Source: Pyruvatibacter sp. HU-CL02332
Lineage (GTDB): Bacteria; Pseudomonadota; Alphaproteobacteria; CGMCC-115125
Assembly: GCF_040362765.1 (NCBI RefSeq)
Contig: NZ_BAABWK010000001.1
Coordinates: 2,147,501-2,211,500 of the forward strand
DNA length: 64,000 nucleotides
Direction: 5' to 3'
Within the stretch, counting starts at the first letter, position 1. Each line of letters opens with the position of its first letter. This document shows positions 34,251 to 43,972 of the stretch, piece by piece. The translations under genes and the position numbers were made by a program. The notes beneath the pieces are model-generated. The model did not search any database. It was not told the origin of the DNA and worked only from the letters and a program-made list of their open reading frames with translations.

Positions 34251-34300
34251 AATCACTCGGCCAGCTTGCATGTGCAGGCTGATAGTCCAACCGAGTGATT
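34251..34300 (+). other. Intergenic hairpin between the monooxygenase and hydrolase genes
   Basis: AATCACTCGG (34251-34260) and CCGAGTGATT (34291-34300) are a perfect 10 bp inverted repeat. Between them CAGCTTGCA pairs with TGCAGGCTG (34262-34281, one wobble). No T-run follows, so it is not a standard terminator. It ends 10 bases before the hydrolase ATG and could block that ribosome-binding site, stabilise the upstream mRNA, or bind a regulator. Confidence 0.5.
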
Positions 34301-34310
34301 GCTGCTGCTT

Positions 34311-35222
34311 ATGTCTGATGTTCCGACCCACCATTTCTTCGACGCGACCGATGCCCGCATTTCCTATTGGGAATGGGGCGACCCCGCGGGTCAGCCGATC
34401 CTGCTGATCCATGCGACCGGATTTCATGCCCGTGTGTGGGATGAAACAATTGCGCGCCTGCCCAAGAGCTACCGCATTATCTCCGTTGATATGCGCGGCC
34501 ACGGCCAAAGCGAAAAGAAGGGCCTGCTGCTCGACTGGTCACTGGTCGCAAAGGATGTGGGTGAACTGGTTGATCACCTCGCCCTGACAAACGTCATCGG
34601 CGCGGGTCACTCCATGGGCGGACACTGCTTAACGCAAGTCGCCCGGGCCCGCCCACAGATGTTTGAGCGGCTGCTGCTGATTGATCCGGTCATGCTGGCG
34701 CCGGCGAACTATGAGAGCAGTCCCTACAATGACATGACGGACCCATCGGAGCACATGGTTGCCCGCCGCCGCGACGCGTGGACCGGCTGGGAGGAAATGT
34801 ACGATCGCTTCAAGGACCGGCATCCTTATTCCTTGTGGAAGCCACAGGCGCTGGAAGACTATTGCCGCCATGGCATTCGCCCCAATGAGGAGGGCGAGGG
34901 CTATCGCCTGGCATGTCCGCCGGTCATGGAAGCATCCGTCTACATGGGCAGCGTCAACGCCAATTTGACCGGCACGCTCAAGGAAATGACGCTGCCTGTC
35001 ACCATTCTGCGTGCAAAGGGCCGCGAACCCGGCGACGAGCCAGTGATGGATTTTGCCCTCTCGCCCACATGGGACCAGTTGTACAAGGAGTTTGGCAATG
35101 CGCGCGATGTATCGCTGCCGCATCTCAGCCACTTTATCCCCATGCAGGATCCCGCATTGACGGCGCATTTCATTTTGAATGCCCAGGCATCAGCTGATGA
35201 GGCGGTCGCTGCCGCAAAATGA
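34311..35222 (+). CDS. Alpha/beta hydrolase
   Basis: This 303-residue alpha/beta hydrolase has an oxyanion segment LLIHATGFHARVW, the nucleophile elbow GHSMGG (Ser near 107), and a C-terminal HLSHFIPMQDP supplying the catalytic His. I chose the ATG at 34311 over an in-frame TTG at 34299, which overlaps the hairpin. Its 4 bp overlap with the MFS gene shows one operon. Following a Baeyer-Villiger enzyme, it likely cleaves the ester or lactone product. Confidence 0.87.
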   Translation: MSDVPTHHFFDATDARISYWEWGDPAGQPILLIHATGFHARVWDETIARLPKSYRIISVDMRGHGQSEKKGLLLDWSLVAKDVGELVDHLALTNVIGAGHSMGGHCLTQVARARPQMFERLLLIDPVMLAPANYESSPYNDMTDPSEHMVARRRDAWTGWEEMYDRFKDRHPYSLWKPQALEDYCRHGIRPNEEGEGYRLACPPVMEASVYMGSVNANLTGTLKEMTLPVTILRAKGREPGDEPVMDFALSPTWDQLYKEFGNARDVSLPHLSHFIPMQDPALTAHFILNAQASADEAVAAAK

Positions 35223-36652
35223 GCGACGTCACGCACATATCAGCACCCTTCGATCCCAAAAAGGCCCAGCAGGTTTTATGGGCCGGGATGATCGGCATGT
35301 TGGCGACCGGGTTTCCCTTCACCATCGTGACGGTGGCGCTGAATCTCATTGCCGATGATTTCGGCGTCAGTGAGGCCCTCGCCGCGTGGACCGTGTCCGC
35401 CCCCATGCTGGTCTCGGCAGCCGCACTGCCAGTCATCGGCAAGCTCGGGGACATGTTCGGTCACCGTCGCATCTTCATCGGCGGTATTCTCGGCTCAACC
35501 ATCTTTGCCTTCATGTGCATGATCGCGTGGGACATCTGGTCCCTTATCGCGTTTCGCATCTTGTCCATGGTTCTGGCGGGCGCAACGGGGCCTGCTGCCA
35601 TGGCGATCCTGTTTCATGTCTATCCGCCAGCGCACCGCAATCAGGCCATCGGCTGGTGGTCCATGGGCGGGCCGGGTGCTGCCGCGCTCGGGCTTATTCT
35701 CGGCGGCCCGTTCGTTGAATTGGTGGGGTGGCGCTCGGTCTTCCTGCTTCAAGCAGGTACCGGCATCGCTGCGGTGGTGATTGCGTGGAAAGTGCTGCCA
35801 GAAACCGTCAGGCAGATGGTCAAGTTCGATCATATCGGCAACCTGATCCTGCTGCTTGCCTTGTCCAGCCTGCTATTCGTCATCGGTGCCTTTGCTGAGC
35901 CAGGCGTTTCCACAATGATGCTGGTCAGCGCGGGTGTCGTCGGTGTGGTCGGCCTCATTGTCTTCCTTTTCTATGAGGCATCGATCTCCAATCCCATCGT
36001 GCCGCCATCCTTGCTGAAGCAACGCAATTTTGATGCACCGGCCATCGCTAACTTCTTCCTGCAGATGTCCTATCTGGGCGCGCTTATCGCAACGCCTCTG
36101 GTGCTGACAGGTCGGTTCGGGTTTTCGATCTCTGTTGCCGCCATCCTGATGCTCACCCGCACCTTCAGCCTTACTCTGGCGTCACCGCTGGGCGGCGTCA
36201 TCGCCACGCAGTTTGGCGAGCGGCTGGGCACACTTACAGGTGTGCTGTGTCAAACAGCGGGACTCTTTACCGTGGCGGCCGGCATCTATGTCACCAACCT
36301 GCCGATCGTCCTGTTGGGGCTGGTGCTTCAGGGCATTGGCCACGGTGTTGCCATGCCGCCTCTCGCGTCCATCATCACAACTGCCGTCCCGCCCAGCCAG
36401 TTTGGCATGGCCACGGGGATGAGCAGGCTCATGGGCCAGATCGGATCCGCCTTCGGGCTCAGCCTGTTTGGCGTATTGCTGACTCTGCCGCGCGAGGACC
36501 TGGCACTGCACATGATCTTTGTCATTGGCGGCGCCATTGCCTTGGCAGCTGCGTTGCCTGCTCTGTTCATTTCGATGAAGCATCGAAGCATACCCATGCC
36601 GCCTGCTGCACCGCCGCCGCCCAATCCCCCAATTCAGCCGGGGCAGGTGTAA
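35219..36652 (+). CDS. MFS transporter, DHA2 (EmrB/QacA) type
   Basis: This 477-residue permease has about 14 hydrophobic helices. The MFS loop motif reads GKLGDMFGHRRIF near residue 80, and motif C resembles GPGAAALGLILGGPFV. It starts with ATGA overlap to the hydrolase. The C-terminus is proline-rich (PPAAPPPPNPP). The family exports drugs and organic compounds by proton antiport. The cargo is probably related to the monooxygenase substrate or product. Confidence 0.87.
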   Translation: MSDVTHISAPFDPKKAQQVLWAGMIGMLATGFPFTIVTVALNLIADDFGVSEALAAWTVSAPMLVSAAALPVIGKLGDMFGHRRIFIGGILGSTIFAFMCMIAWDIWSLIAFRILSMVLAGATGPAAMAILFHVYPPAHRNQAIGWWSMGGPGAAALGLILGGPFVELVGWRSVFLLQAGTGIAAVVIAWKVLPETVRQMVKFDHIGNLILLLALSSLLFVIGAFAEPGVSTMMLVSAGVVGVVGLIVFLFYEASISNPIVPPSLLKQRNFDAPAIANFFLQMSYLGALIATPLVLTGRFGFSISVAAILMLTRTFSLTLASPLGGVIATQFGERLGTLTGVLCQTAGLFTVAAGIYVTNLPIVLLGLVLQGIGHGVAMPPLASIITTAVPPSQFGMATGMSRLMGQIGSAFGLSLFGVLLTLPREDLALHMIFVIGGAIALAAALPALFISMKHRSIPMPPAAPPPPNPPIQPGQV

Positions 36653-36653
36653 G

Positions 36654-37676
36654 ATGCGGGCGGTCACGCGACATGTTTTTGCAGCTGTCGCTGCCTTGCT
36701 GATCTGGGGGTCACCCGCCATGGCTGACGATGAACGTGGCCAGCTCATAGTGCTGGCAGCCCCCATTCTTGATGATCCGTATTACGCCAGCGAGGCGGAT
36801 GCCATCATCGAGTTCCACATTGCCTTCGCCAATCGCATCGCCGCGCCGGACCGCGTGATGGTCCTGGCAGGAGCGGACACAGCAGACATTTATGTAGAAG
36901 CATTGGGGCCTGACCGCGTGGTCACGGCGGCGATGGAAGACATATGGACCCGCGACTTCGGCATCATGGACCCGTCCAGCAGCGTCATGACGCGATACAC
37001 CGCCGCCGGGCAGGGTGGTGGCCGGAAGGGCCAACGCGACGCAGATGCCGTGCAGGAGACCCATGCTGCTTTCCTTGAAAGCAAAGGCATCCTGCCCGTG
37101 GCCAGCGATCTGCTTAACGATGGCGGAAACTGGGTTTTTGACGGCGCGGGCAATGCTGTGGTCAGCACGAAGTTTTTGGCCGACAACAATTTGACCGAGG
37201 ACGAAGCCCGCGCTGCCCTAAGGGACGTGACCGACGCAACGCACATCGCGTTCATTGAAGCAGACGAACAGGGCGGCCTGGAACATGCCGACGGTGTTGT
37301 TTCTTTCATCGACAACGGCGTGCTTCTAGTCAATTCGTATACGGAGGATCCTGCATATGAGACGCAGCTGCTTGCCGATCTGCGCCGCGGCCTGCCGGGC
37401 GCGGACATTCATACCATCGTCAATGCCTATGACGGCAGCGATATCTACGACAGTCGCTTTGGCTCCGCCTGTGGTCTTTATACCAACGCGCTGGTCACCC
37501 ATCATGCGGTCTACCTGCCGCAATTTGGAGTCCCGCAGGACGCGCAGGCGCTTGAAACAGTCAGGCGGCTTACCCAAAAGCAGGTGATCCCGGTCGACTC
37601 TCAGCAGGTCTGTCACATGGGGGGTGGCGTCAGGTGCATGTCATCGCAGATTGATCTGCAACCAGCAGCACATTAG
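36654..37676 (+). CDS. Exported agmatine deiminase-like protein
   Basis: This 340-residue protein of the agmatine/peptidyl-arginine deiminase family has an N-terminal signal peptide (about 1-24, SPAMADD). The catalytic landmarks are present: DIWTRDFG, DGGNWVFDG, EHADGVVSF with the active His, and GGGVRCMSSQ with the nucleophilic Cys. The usual agmatine deiminases are cytoplasmic, so export is notable. It starts 1 bp after the MFS stop, so the two genes are coupled. The substrate, a guanidino compound in the periplasm, is inferred. Confidence 0.8.
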   Translation: MRAVTRHVFAAVAALLIWGSPAMADDERGQLIVLAAPILDDPYYASEADAIIEFHIAFANRIAAPDRVMVLAGADTADIYVEALGPDRVVTAAMEDIWTRDFGIMDPSSSVMTRYTAAGQGGGRKGQRDADAVQETHAAFLESKGILPVASDLLNDGGNWVFDGAGNAVVSTKFLADNNLTEDEARAALRDVTDATHIAFIEADEQGGLEHADGVVSFIDNGVLLVNSYTEDPAYETQLLADLRRGLPGADIHTIVNAYDGSDIYDSRFGSACGLYTNALVTHHAVYLPQFGVPQDAQALETVRRLTQKQVIPVDSQQVCHMGGGVRCMSSQIDLQPAAH

Positions 37677-37857
37677 ATGCCCCGCTCGACGTCGTGTGGG
37701 CGTTTGACGCACATCATTTACATTGGGTGCAGCATGGAATGTCATTGACCTGACACTATTCTCTGGTCGGCTTGAATGTGTTGCGGTGTATGCGCAACAA
37801 CGCGTCCGGCGTCGCCCCGGCTGCGGTCTTCAGAAGATCAGTTCGGAGATTGCCATC

Positions 37858-40332
37858 ATGCCATCCAGAAAACCGTCTTCAAGTTCCAAGCCACCAAAGT
37901 CCATTTCACTGAAAGGTACTGCCGCTGAGGATTGCATTCTCTGGCTTGAGGATGCGCGTGTCACAGATGTGCCCCGCGTCGGTGGCAAGAATGCCTCTCT
38001 TGGAGAGATGATCGCCAATCTGTCTGGCGTGGGTGTGCGGGTGCCTGGCGGCTTTGCGACAACGTCCCAAGCCTATCGTTATTTTGTAGCCCACAACGGA
38101 CTGGACGAAATCATACGCGTGCAGACAACCGCTTTGGCAAAGGGCAAGGCACCGCTGTCTACAGTTGGAAAGACCATCCGCGCAGCGTTTCTCAAAGCTA
38201 CAATGCCAAAGGACCTTGGCAAGGTGATTGCCGGCGCATATCGAGAGCTGGGCACGCGGGAAGGAATGCGCAAGCCGGACGTGGCCGTCCGGTCTTCCGC
38301 AACCGCAGAAGACCTGCCTGACGCAAGCTTTGCGGGCCAACAGGAAAGCTATCTCAATATTTGCGGCAAGGACGCACTGCTGGAGCATGTGCGCAAATGC
38401 TACGCGTCCCTGTTCACCGACAGGGCCATTACCTACCGCAACAACAATGGATTTGATCATCTGGATGTCGCGCTGTCCGTCGGCGTGCAGCGCATGGTGC
38501 GGTCTGATACCGGTGCCGCTGGCGTCATGTTCTCCATCGATACTGAAACCGGTTTCCCCGATGTGGTGCTGCTAACCGGGGCCTGGGGCCTTGGCGAGGC
38601 GGTGGTGCAGGGCATTGCCGATCCCGACGAGTTCATGGTCTTCAAACCGTTGCTGGAGAACAAGGCGCTGTCCCCCATCGTCGAGCGCAGCCTTGGCACA
38701 AAGGAAAAGAAGCTGGTCTACGCCGAGGGTGGCAAGAAGCCGACAAAATGGTTGAAGACCAAAGCCAAAGAGCGTGCTCGTTTCACTGTGAGCAATGAAG
38801 AAGTCCTGCAACTTGCGCGCTGGGCAGTCACGATTGAACAGCATTATGGCTGCCCCATGGACATTGAATGGGCGAAGGATGGCAATACCGGCGAACTTGC
38901 CATTGTTCAGGCGCGCCCTGAAACCGTCCAGTCCCGTGCTGAAGCCAGTGGCCTCAAGACTTTCCACGTGACCAATCAGGGCAAGAAACTGACATCCGGT
39001 CTGGCGGTCGGTTCGGGCGCTGCCGTGGGCAAGGTCATCAACCTCGCGTCTCCCCAGGAGATCGACAGATTCGAGGATGGTGCGATCCTCGTGACCTCCA
39101 TCACCGACCCGGACTGGGTGCCCATCATGAAGCGCGCCAGCGCCATCGTGACCGACCATGGCGGGCGCACCAGTCACGCGGCCATTGTCAGCCGTGAACT
39201 GGGTCTCACCGCCATTGTTGGCTGCCATGACGCAACAACAACCCTCACGACCGGCACAAAGATCACCGCGTCCTGCGCGGAAGGCGACGAGGGGCACGTT
39301 TATGAGGGTTACGCCGACATCGACGTGCGGGATCTAAGCCTCGACAACATGCCTGAGACGCGCACGAAACTGATGCTCAATATGGCAACGCCGTCAGCAG
39401 CGTTGCGTTGGTGGCGCCTGCCGGCGGACGGCATTGGCCTGGCGCGGCTGGAATTTGTCATCAACAACATCATCAAGGTGCATCCCCTCGCCCTGACGCG
39501 CTTTGACGAGGTCAAGGACAAGCAGGCACGCAAGGAAATCGAAAAGATCACCCGCGGCTATGCCAAAAAAACGGACTACTTCGTTGATACGCTCGCTGCC
39601 GGCGTGGCACGGCTGGCAGCCTCGCAATATCCCAGCCCGGTGATCGTGCGGATGAGCGATTTCAAGTCCAATGAATATGCTGAACTTGTTGGCGGTCGGC
39701 AGTTCGAACCAAAAGAGGAGAACCCGATGATCGGGTGGCGCGGAGCCAGCCGCTATTACTCGGATGACTACTCAGACGGCTTTGCCCTTGAGTGTGCGGC
39801 CCTGGCGAAGGTGCGCAAGGAAATGGGCTTTACCAATGTGGTGGTGATGATCCCCTTCTGCCGCACCCTCGAAGAGGCGGACGCTGTGCTGGATACCATG
39901 GCGTCCCGTGGTCTGGTGCGGGGTGAGGATGGCCTTGAGGTTTATGTGATGTGTGAAGTGCCATCGAACGTCATCCTCGCGGACGAGTTTTCCAAGCGGT
40001 TTGACGGGTTTTCCATCGGGTCCAACGATCTGACGCAGCTCACGCTTGGTGTTGATCGCGATTCAGCACGGCTCGCCCATCTGTTCGATGAAGAAAATCC
40101 CGCTGTAAAACGCATGATCGAGAATGTCATCTCAACAGCACATCGGTTTGACCGAAAGGTCGGCCTGTGTGGTCAGGGGCCCAGCGACAAACCGGGCTTT
40201 GCGGCCTTCCTTGTGGAAAACAGCATTGATTCAATGTCCGTAACGCCGGACAGTTTTCTGCGCACCAAGCAGGCCATCGCCAGGGCGGAGGCCGGTCAGG
40301 ACAAAGCGGCAATGTCTGTGACAGGGCGATAA
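37858..40332 (+). CDS. ppsA: Phosphoenolpyruvate synthase
   Basis: This 824-residue protein makes PEP from pyruvate and ATP. It has an N-terminal ATP-grasp domain (GGKNASLGEMI ... VRSSATAEDLPDASFAGQQES), a central phospho-His domain (TDHGGRTSHAAIVSRELG), and a C-terminal PEP/pyruvate barrel (GSNDLTQLTLGVDRDS, LCGQGPSD). I chose the ATG at 37858 because CGGAGA lies about 9 bases upstream. It has a short basic Ser/Pro/Lys-rich extension before the domain. Together with pyruvate carboxylase at 46419 it gives the cell two anaplerotic or gluconeogenic routes. The 181 bp before it hold nothing else I recognise. Confidence 0.94.
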   Translation: MPSRKPSSSSKPPKSISLKGTAAEDCILWLEDARVTDVPRVGGKNASLGEMIANLSGVGVRVPGGFATTSQAYRYFVAHNGLDEIIRVQTTALAKGKAPLSTVGKTIRAAFLKATMPKDLGKVIAGAYRELGTREGMRKPDVAVRSSATAEDLPDASFAGQQESYLNICGKDALLEHVRKCYASLFTDRAITYRNNNGFDHLDVALSVGVQRMVRSDTGAAGVMFSIDTETGFPDVVLLTGAWGLGEAVVQGIADPDEFMVFKPLLENKALSPIVERSLGTKEKKLVYAEGGKKPTKWLKTKAKERARFTVSNEEVLQLARWAVTIEQHYGCPMDIEWAKDGNTGELAIVQARPETVQSRAEASGLKTFHVTNQGKKLTSGLAVGSGAAVGKVINLASPQEIDRFEDGAILVTSITDPDWVPIMKRASAIVTDHGGRTSHAAIVSRELGLTAIVGCHDATTTLTTGTKITASCAEGDEGHVYEGYADIDVRDLSLDNMPETRTKLMLNMATPSAALRWWRLPADGIGLARLEFVINNIIKVHPLALTRFDEVKDKQARKEIEKITRGYAKKTDYFVDTLAAGVARLAASQYPSPVIVRMSDFKSNEYAELVGGRQFEPKEENPMIGWRGASRYYSDDYSDGFALECAALAKVRKEMGFTNVVVMIPFCRTLEEADAVLDTMASRGLVRGEDGLEVYVMCEVPSNVILADEFSKRFDGFSIGSNDLTQLTLGVDRDSARLAHLFDEENPAVKRMIENVISTAHRFDRKVGLCGQGPSDKPGFAAFLVENSIDSMSVTPDSFLRTKQAIARAEAGQDKAAMSVTGR

Positions 40333-40343
40333 GGACAACGCTC

Positions 40344-41345
40344 ATGAAAATCGTCGTCTTTGAAACTGAGGAGTGGGAGTTGGAGCCGCTCCGGTCACTG
40401 GCCGATGGTCACGAGGTTGAATTTGTGCCCGGCCGCATAAAGCCGGACAACGCAGCGGACTATGCCGATGCAGACATCATCTCCCCCTTCGTCTATTCCA
40501 CCGTCAGTGCAGACACCATCGCTGCCTTGCCGAACCTCCAGATGATTGCCACCCGCTCAACGGGCTATGACCACATTGATGTGGACGCATGCAAAGCCCG
40601 CGGCATCGCGCTCGCAACCGTGCCGACCTACGGGGACACGACGGTTGCAGAGCATGTCTTTGCGCTTCTTCTGGCCGTCTCCCACAAAATGGTGGAGGCA
40701 ACGGACCGCACGCGCCGTGGCGATTTTCACCAGGCGGGCCTTCAGGGGTTTGACCTGAGGGGCAAGACGATGGGCATTGTCGGGACTGGCCATATCGGCA
40801 AATGCACAATTCGCATTGCTAAAGGCTTTGACATGACCGTCATCGCCCATGACATCGCCCCGGACCAGGAGGCGGCCCGACAGCTCGGTTTTGACTATGT
40901 TCCGTTCCCGGAACTTCTATCCAGGTCTGACGTCGTCAGTCTTCATGTCCCCGGTGGCAGCGATACCGACCAGTTTATGGATGATGCTGCCTTCGACGCC
41001 ATGAAAGACGGTGCCGTGATCATCAACACGGGGCGGGGCAACCTTATAGACGTCAACGCCCTCCTCAAGGCACTGGCCACCGGCAAGATTGCCGGCGCCG
41101 GTCTGGACGTTCTGCCGGAAGAACCGACGATCCGCGAAGAAGCCGAACTCCTGCGATCTGTCTATTTGCGGCGCCATAACCTTGAAACCCTGCTGGCAGA
41201 TCATGTTCTGCTGCATATGCGCAATGTAGTGATTACACCTCATTCTGCGTTCAACACCCGCGAGGCGGTGCAGCGCATTCTGGAGACCACGCGCCAGAAC
41301 ATTGATGCGTTCCTGGCTGGAGATCGCCTCAATCAGGTGATTTAG
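40344..41345 (+). CDS. D-isomer 2-hydroxyacid dehydrogenase (D-lactate dehydrogenase-like)
   Basis: This 333-residue NAD-dependent enzyme has the Rossmann motif GTGHIGK near 151. The catalytic Arg is in NTGRGNLID, Glu in VLPEEPT and His in TPHSAFNT. An 18-residue insert after PEEPT resembles the D-lactate dehydrogenase branch. It is 11 bp after ppsA, so conversion of D-lactate to pyruvate and on to PEP is a reasonable joint role. Confidence 0.87.
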   Translation: MKIVVFETEEWELEPLRSLADGHEVEFVPGRIKPDNAADYADADIISPFVYSTVSADTIAALPNLQMIATRSTGYDHIDVDACKARGIALATVPTYGDTTVAEHVFALLLAVSHKMVEATDRTRRGDFHQAGLQGFDLRGKTMGIVGTGHIGKCTIRIAKGFDMTVIAHDIAPDQEAARQLGFDYVPFPELLSRSDVVSLHVPGGSDTDQFMDDAAFDAMKDGAVIINTGRGNLIDVNALLKALATGKIAGAGLDVLPEEPTIREEAELLRSVYLRRHNLETLLADHVLLHMRNVVITPHSAFNTREAVQRILETTRQNIDAFLAGDRLNQVI

Positions 41346-41518
41346 CGCACAGATCTGCCGGATTTCGCCGTGAAGAAGCCGGTTTTGCTGGTAGGCGATG
41401 GCCCGGTTCCCCATATGAAGTATGCTGATCAGCAAGCTCCTTTTGCGAATCTCCCAAGGTTCGCGACACCCCACTTTTGCCAGTCGCCCCCTCTATGTCG
41501 GCTGGACTGGAGGATTTC

Positions 41519-42493
41519 ATGCTCAGCGCTTCCCTTCTTTTTGGACTCGTCCTGCTCGGCCTTGCCGCAGTGCTCGTCTATACCTCGATCAAGATCGTGC
41601 CTCAGGGTTTTGAGTACACGGTGGAACGGTTTGGCCGCTATACGCGCACCCTCACGCCCGGTCTGTGGCTACTGGTGCCGGTGATGGACCGCATCGGCCT
41701 CAAGATGAACATGATGGAGCAGGTGATCGATATTCCGTCTCAGGAAATCATCACCCGCGACAACGCCATGGTGACAGCGGACGCTGTGGCCTTCATTCAG
41801 GTCATGGACGCCGCAAGCGCTGCCTACGAAGTCGCCAATCTTGATCGCGCCATCTCCAATCTGTCCGTCACCAATGTGCGTACGGTGCTCGGCTCCATGG
41901 ACCTGGATGAAATCCTGTCCAATCGCGACGCCATCAACGAGCGCTTGCTGCGCGTACTCGATCTCGCCACCAACCCATGGGGCGTCAAGATCACCCGCGT
42001 GGAAATCAAGGACCTGAGCCCGCCTGCGGACATCACGGAATCGATGGCCAAGCAGATGAAGGCGGAACGTGAAAAGCGGGCTGAAATTCTGACAGCCGAA
42101 GGCGAGAAGTCAGCCGCCATCCTGCGCGCCGAAGGCGAAAAGCAGTCCGCCATTCTCGAAGCCGAAGGCCGCAAGGAAGCAGCCTTCCGCGATGCGGAAG
42201 CCCGTGAGCGTGAGGCCGAAGCCGAGGCCAAGGCAACCGCCATGGTGAGCGAAGCCATCGCCAAGGGCGACGTGCAGGCGGTCAACTACTTCGTGGCGCA
42301 GTCCTATGTCACCGCCTTCGGCAAGCTGGCGGAATCGCCCAACCAGAAGACGGTCATCATCCCGGCTGAAACCGCCGGTCTTGTGGGCATGCTGTCGGGC
42401 ATCGCCGAGTTGAAGGACATCAACAAGATCACCGGCGGCACCCAACCGTCCGGACCCGGCTCATCCACAAGCGTCCCATCAAGCAACTCATAA
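41519..42493 (+). CDS. Stomatin/SPFH-domain membrane protein (QmcA-like)
   Basis: This 324-residue protein has one N-terminal transmembrane helix (about 3-24), an SPFH/band 7 domain (about 25-180), and a long Ala/Glu/Lys-rich coiled coil (about 180-250, [21 protein letters not shown]-type repeats). The tail is Ser/Pro-rich. I chose the ATG at 41519 because GGAGG ends 5 bases upstream. The partner NfeD-type gene follows after 12 bp, the standard arrangement. It forms oligomeric membrane scaffolds and probably supports membrane protein quality control. Confidence 0.92.
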   Translation: MLSASLLFGLVLLGLAAVLVYTSIKIVPQGFEYTVERFGRYTRTLTPGLWLLVPVMDRIGLKMNMMEQVIDIPSQEIITRDNAMVTADAVAFIQVMDAASAAYEVANLDRAISNLSVTNVRTVLGSMDLDEILSNRDAINERLLRVLDLATNPWGVKITRVEIKDLSPPADITESMAKQMKAEREKRAEILTAEGEKSAAILRAEGEKQSAILEAEGRKEAAFRDAEAREREAEAEAKATAMVSEAIAKGDVQAVNYFVAQSYVTAFGKLAESPNQKTVIIPAETAGLVGMLSGIAELKDINKITGGTQPSGPGSSTSVPSSNS

Positions 42494-42505
42494 GGGAAAC
42501 CAACC

Positions 42506-42970
42506 ATGGAACCTTTTGTCACGCTGATTGACGCTGTGCCTTTCTGGGGCTGGTGGGTGCTCGCCATCGCGCTGGTGGCGTTTGAAGTTGTGTTGCCCAC
42601 AACCCATCTGCTCTGGCCCGCCATCGCAGCCTTTGTCACCGGTGTCCTGGTACTGGTGCTCGGTGACCCGTTCCCCGCCTGGCAGGTGGCCGCCTTCGCG
42701 GTTCTCACCGTTGCTGCAGCCCTCATCGGCCCGCGATATTTGCAACGCACCTACGAGGAAACCGACCACCCCGAACTCAACAAACGCGGTGCCCGCGTGA
42801 CCGGCGAGATCGCCACCGTGGTTGAGGCCTTCGCCAGCGGCAAGGGCAAGGTCAGACTGGGCGACACCCAGTGGCTCGCCACCATGCAGGACGGCAGCAA
42901 CCCGCAGGCCGGCGCACAGGTGAAGGTCGTGGAGGCCAATGGCACCACATTGGTGGTTGCCGCTGCCTGA
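42506..42970 (+). CDS. NfeD-like membrane protein
   Basis: This 154-residue protein has two to three N-terminal transmembrane helices (about 12-85) and a C-terminal OB-fold (about 90-150, ARVTGEIATVVEAFASGKGKVRLGDTQW). This is the short NfeD form that accompanies stomatin-type proteins. The strong link with the SPFH gene 12 bp upstream supports a joint membrane complex. AAGGGAAACC precedes the ATG. Confidence 0.9.
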   Translation: MEPFVTLIDAVPFWGWWVLAIALVAFEVVLPTTHLLWPAIAAFVTGVLVLVLGDPFPAWQVAAFAVLTVAAALIGPRYLQRTYEETDHPELNKRGARVTGEIATVVEAFASGKGKVRLGDTQWLATMQDGSNPQAGAQVKVVEANGTTLVVAAA

Positions 42971-43072
42971 TTGCCTCATCTCCTGGATGATGATTTAATG
43001 CACATCATCAAAATTGCCGGGCATAAGTCCGGGTGGCGCGCCCATGCGCGCGAACGCAGGGATTGAGAGACA

Positions 43073-43951
43073 ATGAGCACGGTAGATGTGCGCCCCCTTG
43101 AGGGCGTCGGCGCGGAAATTCACGGTGTGGACATCGCGGCAGGCCTGTCGAACACCCAGTTCGATACCATCCACAAGGCGTTCTCGGATCATGGTCTGAT
43201 CTTCTTCCGCGACCAGAATATCTCGGAAAATGACCACATCGAGCTGGCGCGCAAGTTCGGCAATATCGACATCAACCGCTTCTTTGCCGCCCACCCGGAT
43301 TTTCCCGAAATTGCAATGGTCTCAAAGGACGTGGACCAGAAGGACAATATCGGCGGCGGCTGGCATACGGACCATTCCTACGATCAGGACCCGGCCATGG
43401 GCTCGATCCTGGTGGCGCGCGAACTGCCGGACAGTGGTGGCGACACGATGTTTTCGTCCATGTATGCCGCCTATGACAATCTGAGCGACGGCTTCAAGAA
43501 GATGCTGGAAGGCCTCAACGCCGTGCATTCCGCCACGCATATTTTCGGGTCCGGCCCCGTGGGCTACGCGGCGCAGACGGATGCAGGTGGATCAGACGGT
43601 GCGGATGCCAAGGGCGATGGCCGCATCGGCAATTCGTCTGTTGCGGACACCATGCCGGACGTCATTCATCCCGTCATCATTACGCACCCGCTGTCGGGCA
43701 AGAAGGCGCTCTACGTGAACCCGGCCTTCACCGTGCGCTTTGAAGGCTGGACCGAGGACGAAAGCCGCCCGCTGATGCAGCAGCTTTTTGCCGAGTGCGC
43801 CCGGCCTGAATACACCCACCGTTTCGCGTGGAAGCCCGGCTCCATCGCCTTCTGGGACAACCGCGCCACCTGGCACTGGGCCCTGAACGACTATCAGGGC
43901 AAACGCCGCGTCATGCACCGCATCACCGTTGAAGGCTGCCCGCTCACGTAG
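43073..43951 (+). CDS. TauD/TfdA-family Fe(II)/2-oxoglutarate dioxygenase
   Basis: This 292-residue dioxygenase has iron ligands His and Asp in GWHTDHSYD (near 98) and the distal His in ATWHWALNDY (near 263). The 2-oxoglutarate Arg lies in KRRVMHRIT. N-terminal LEGVGAEIHGVDIAAGLS is typical of TauD/TfdA. It hydroxylates a small substrate to release sulfite, phenol or a similar group, but the substrate cannot be read here. It stands alone, 102 bp after the nfeD-like gene. Confidence 0.9.
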   Translation: MSTVDVRPLEGVGAEIHGVDIAAGLSNTQFDTIHKAFSDHGLIFFRDQNISENDHIELARKFGNIDINRFFAAHPDFPEIAMVSKDVDQKDNIGGGWHTDHSYDQDPAMGSILVARELPDSGGDTMFSSMYAAYDNLSDGFKKMLEGLNAVHSATHIFGSGPVGYAAQTDAGGSDGADAKGDGRIGNSSVADTMPDVIHPVIITHPLSGKKALYVNPAFTVRFEGWTEDESRPLMQQLFAECARPEYTHRFAWKPGSIAFWDNRATWHWALNDYQGKRRVMHRITVEGCPLT

Positions 43952-43972
43952 ACGTTGCACCCAAACTCATCT

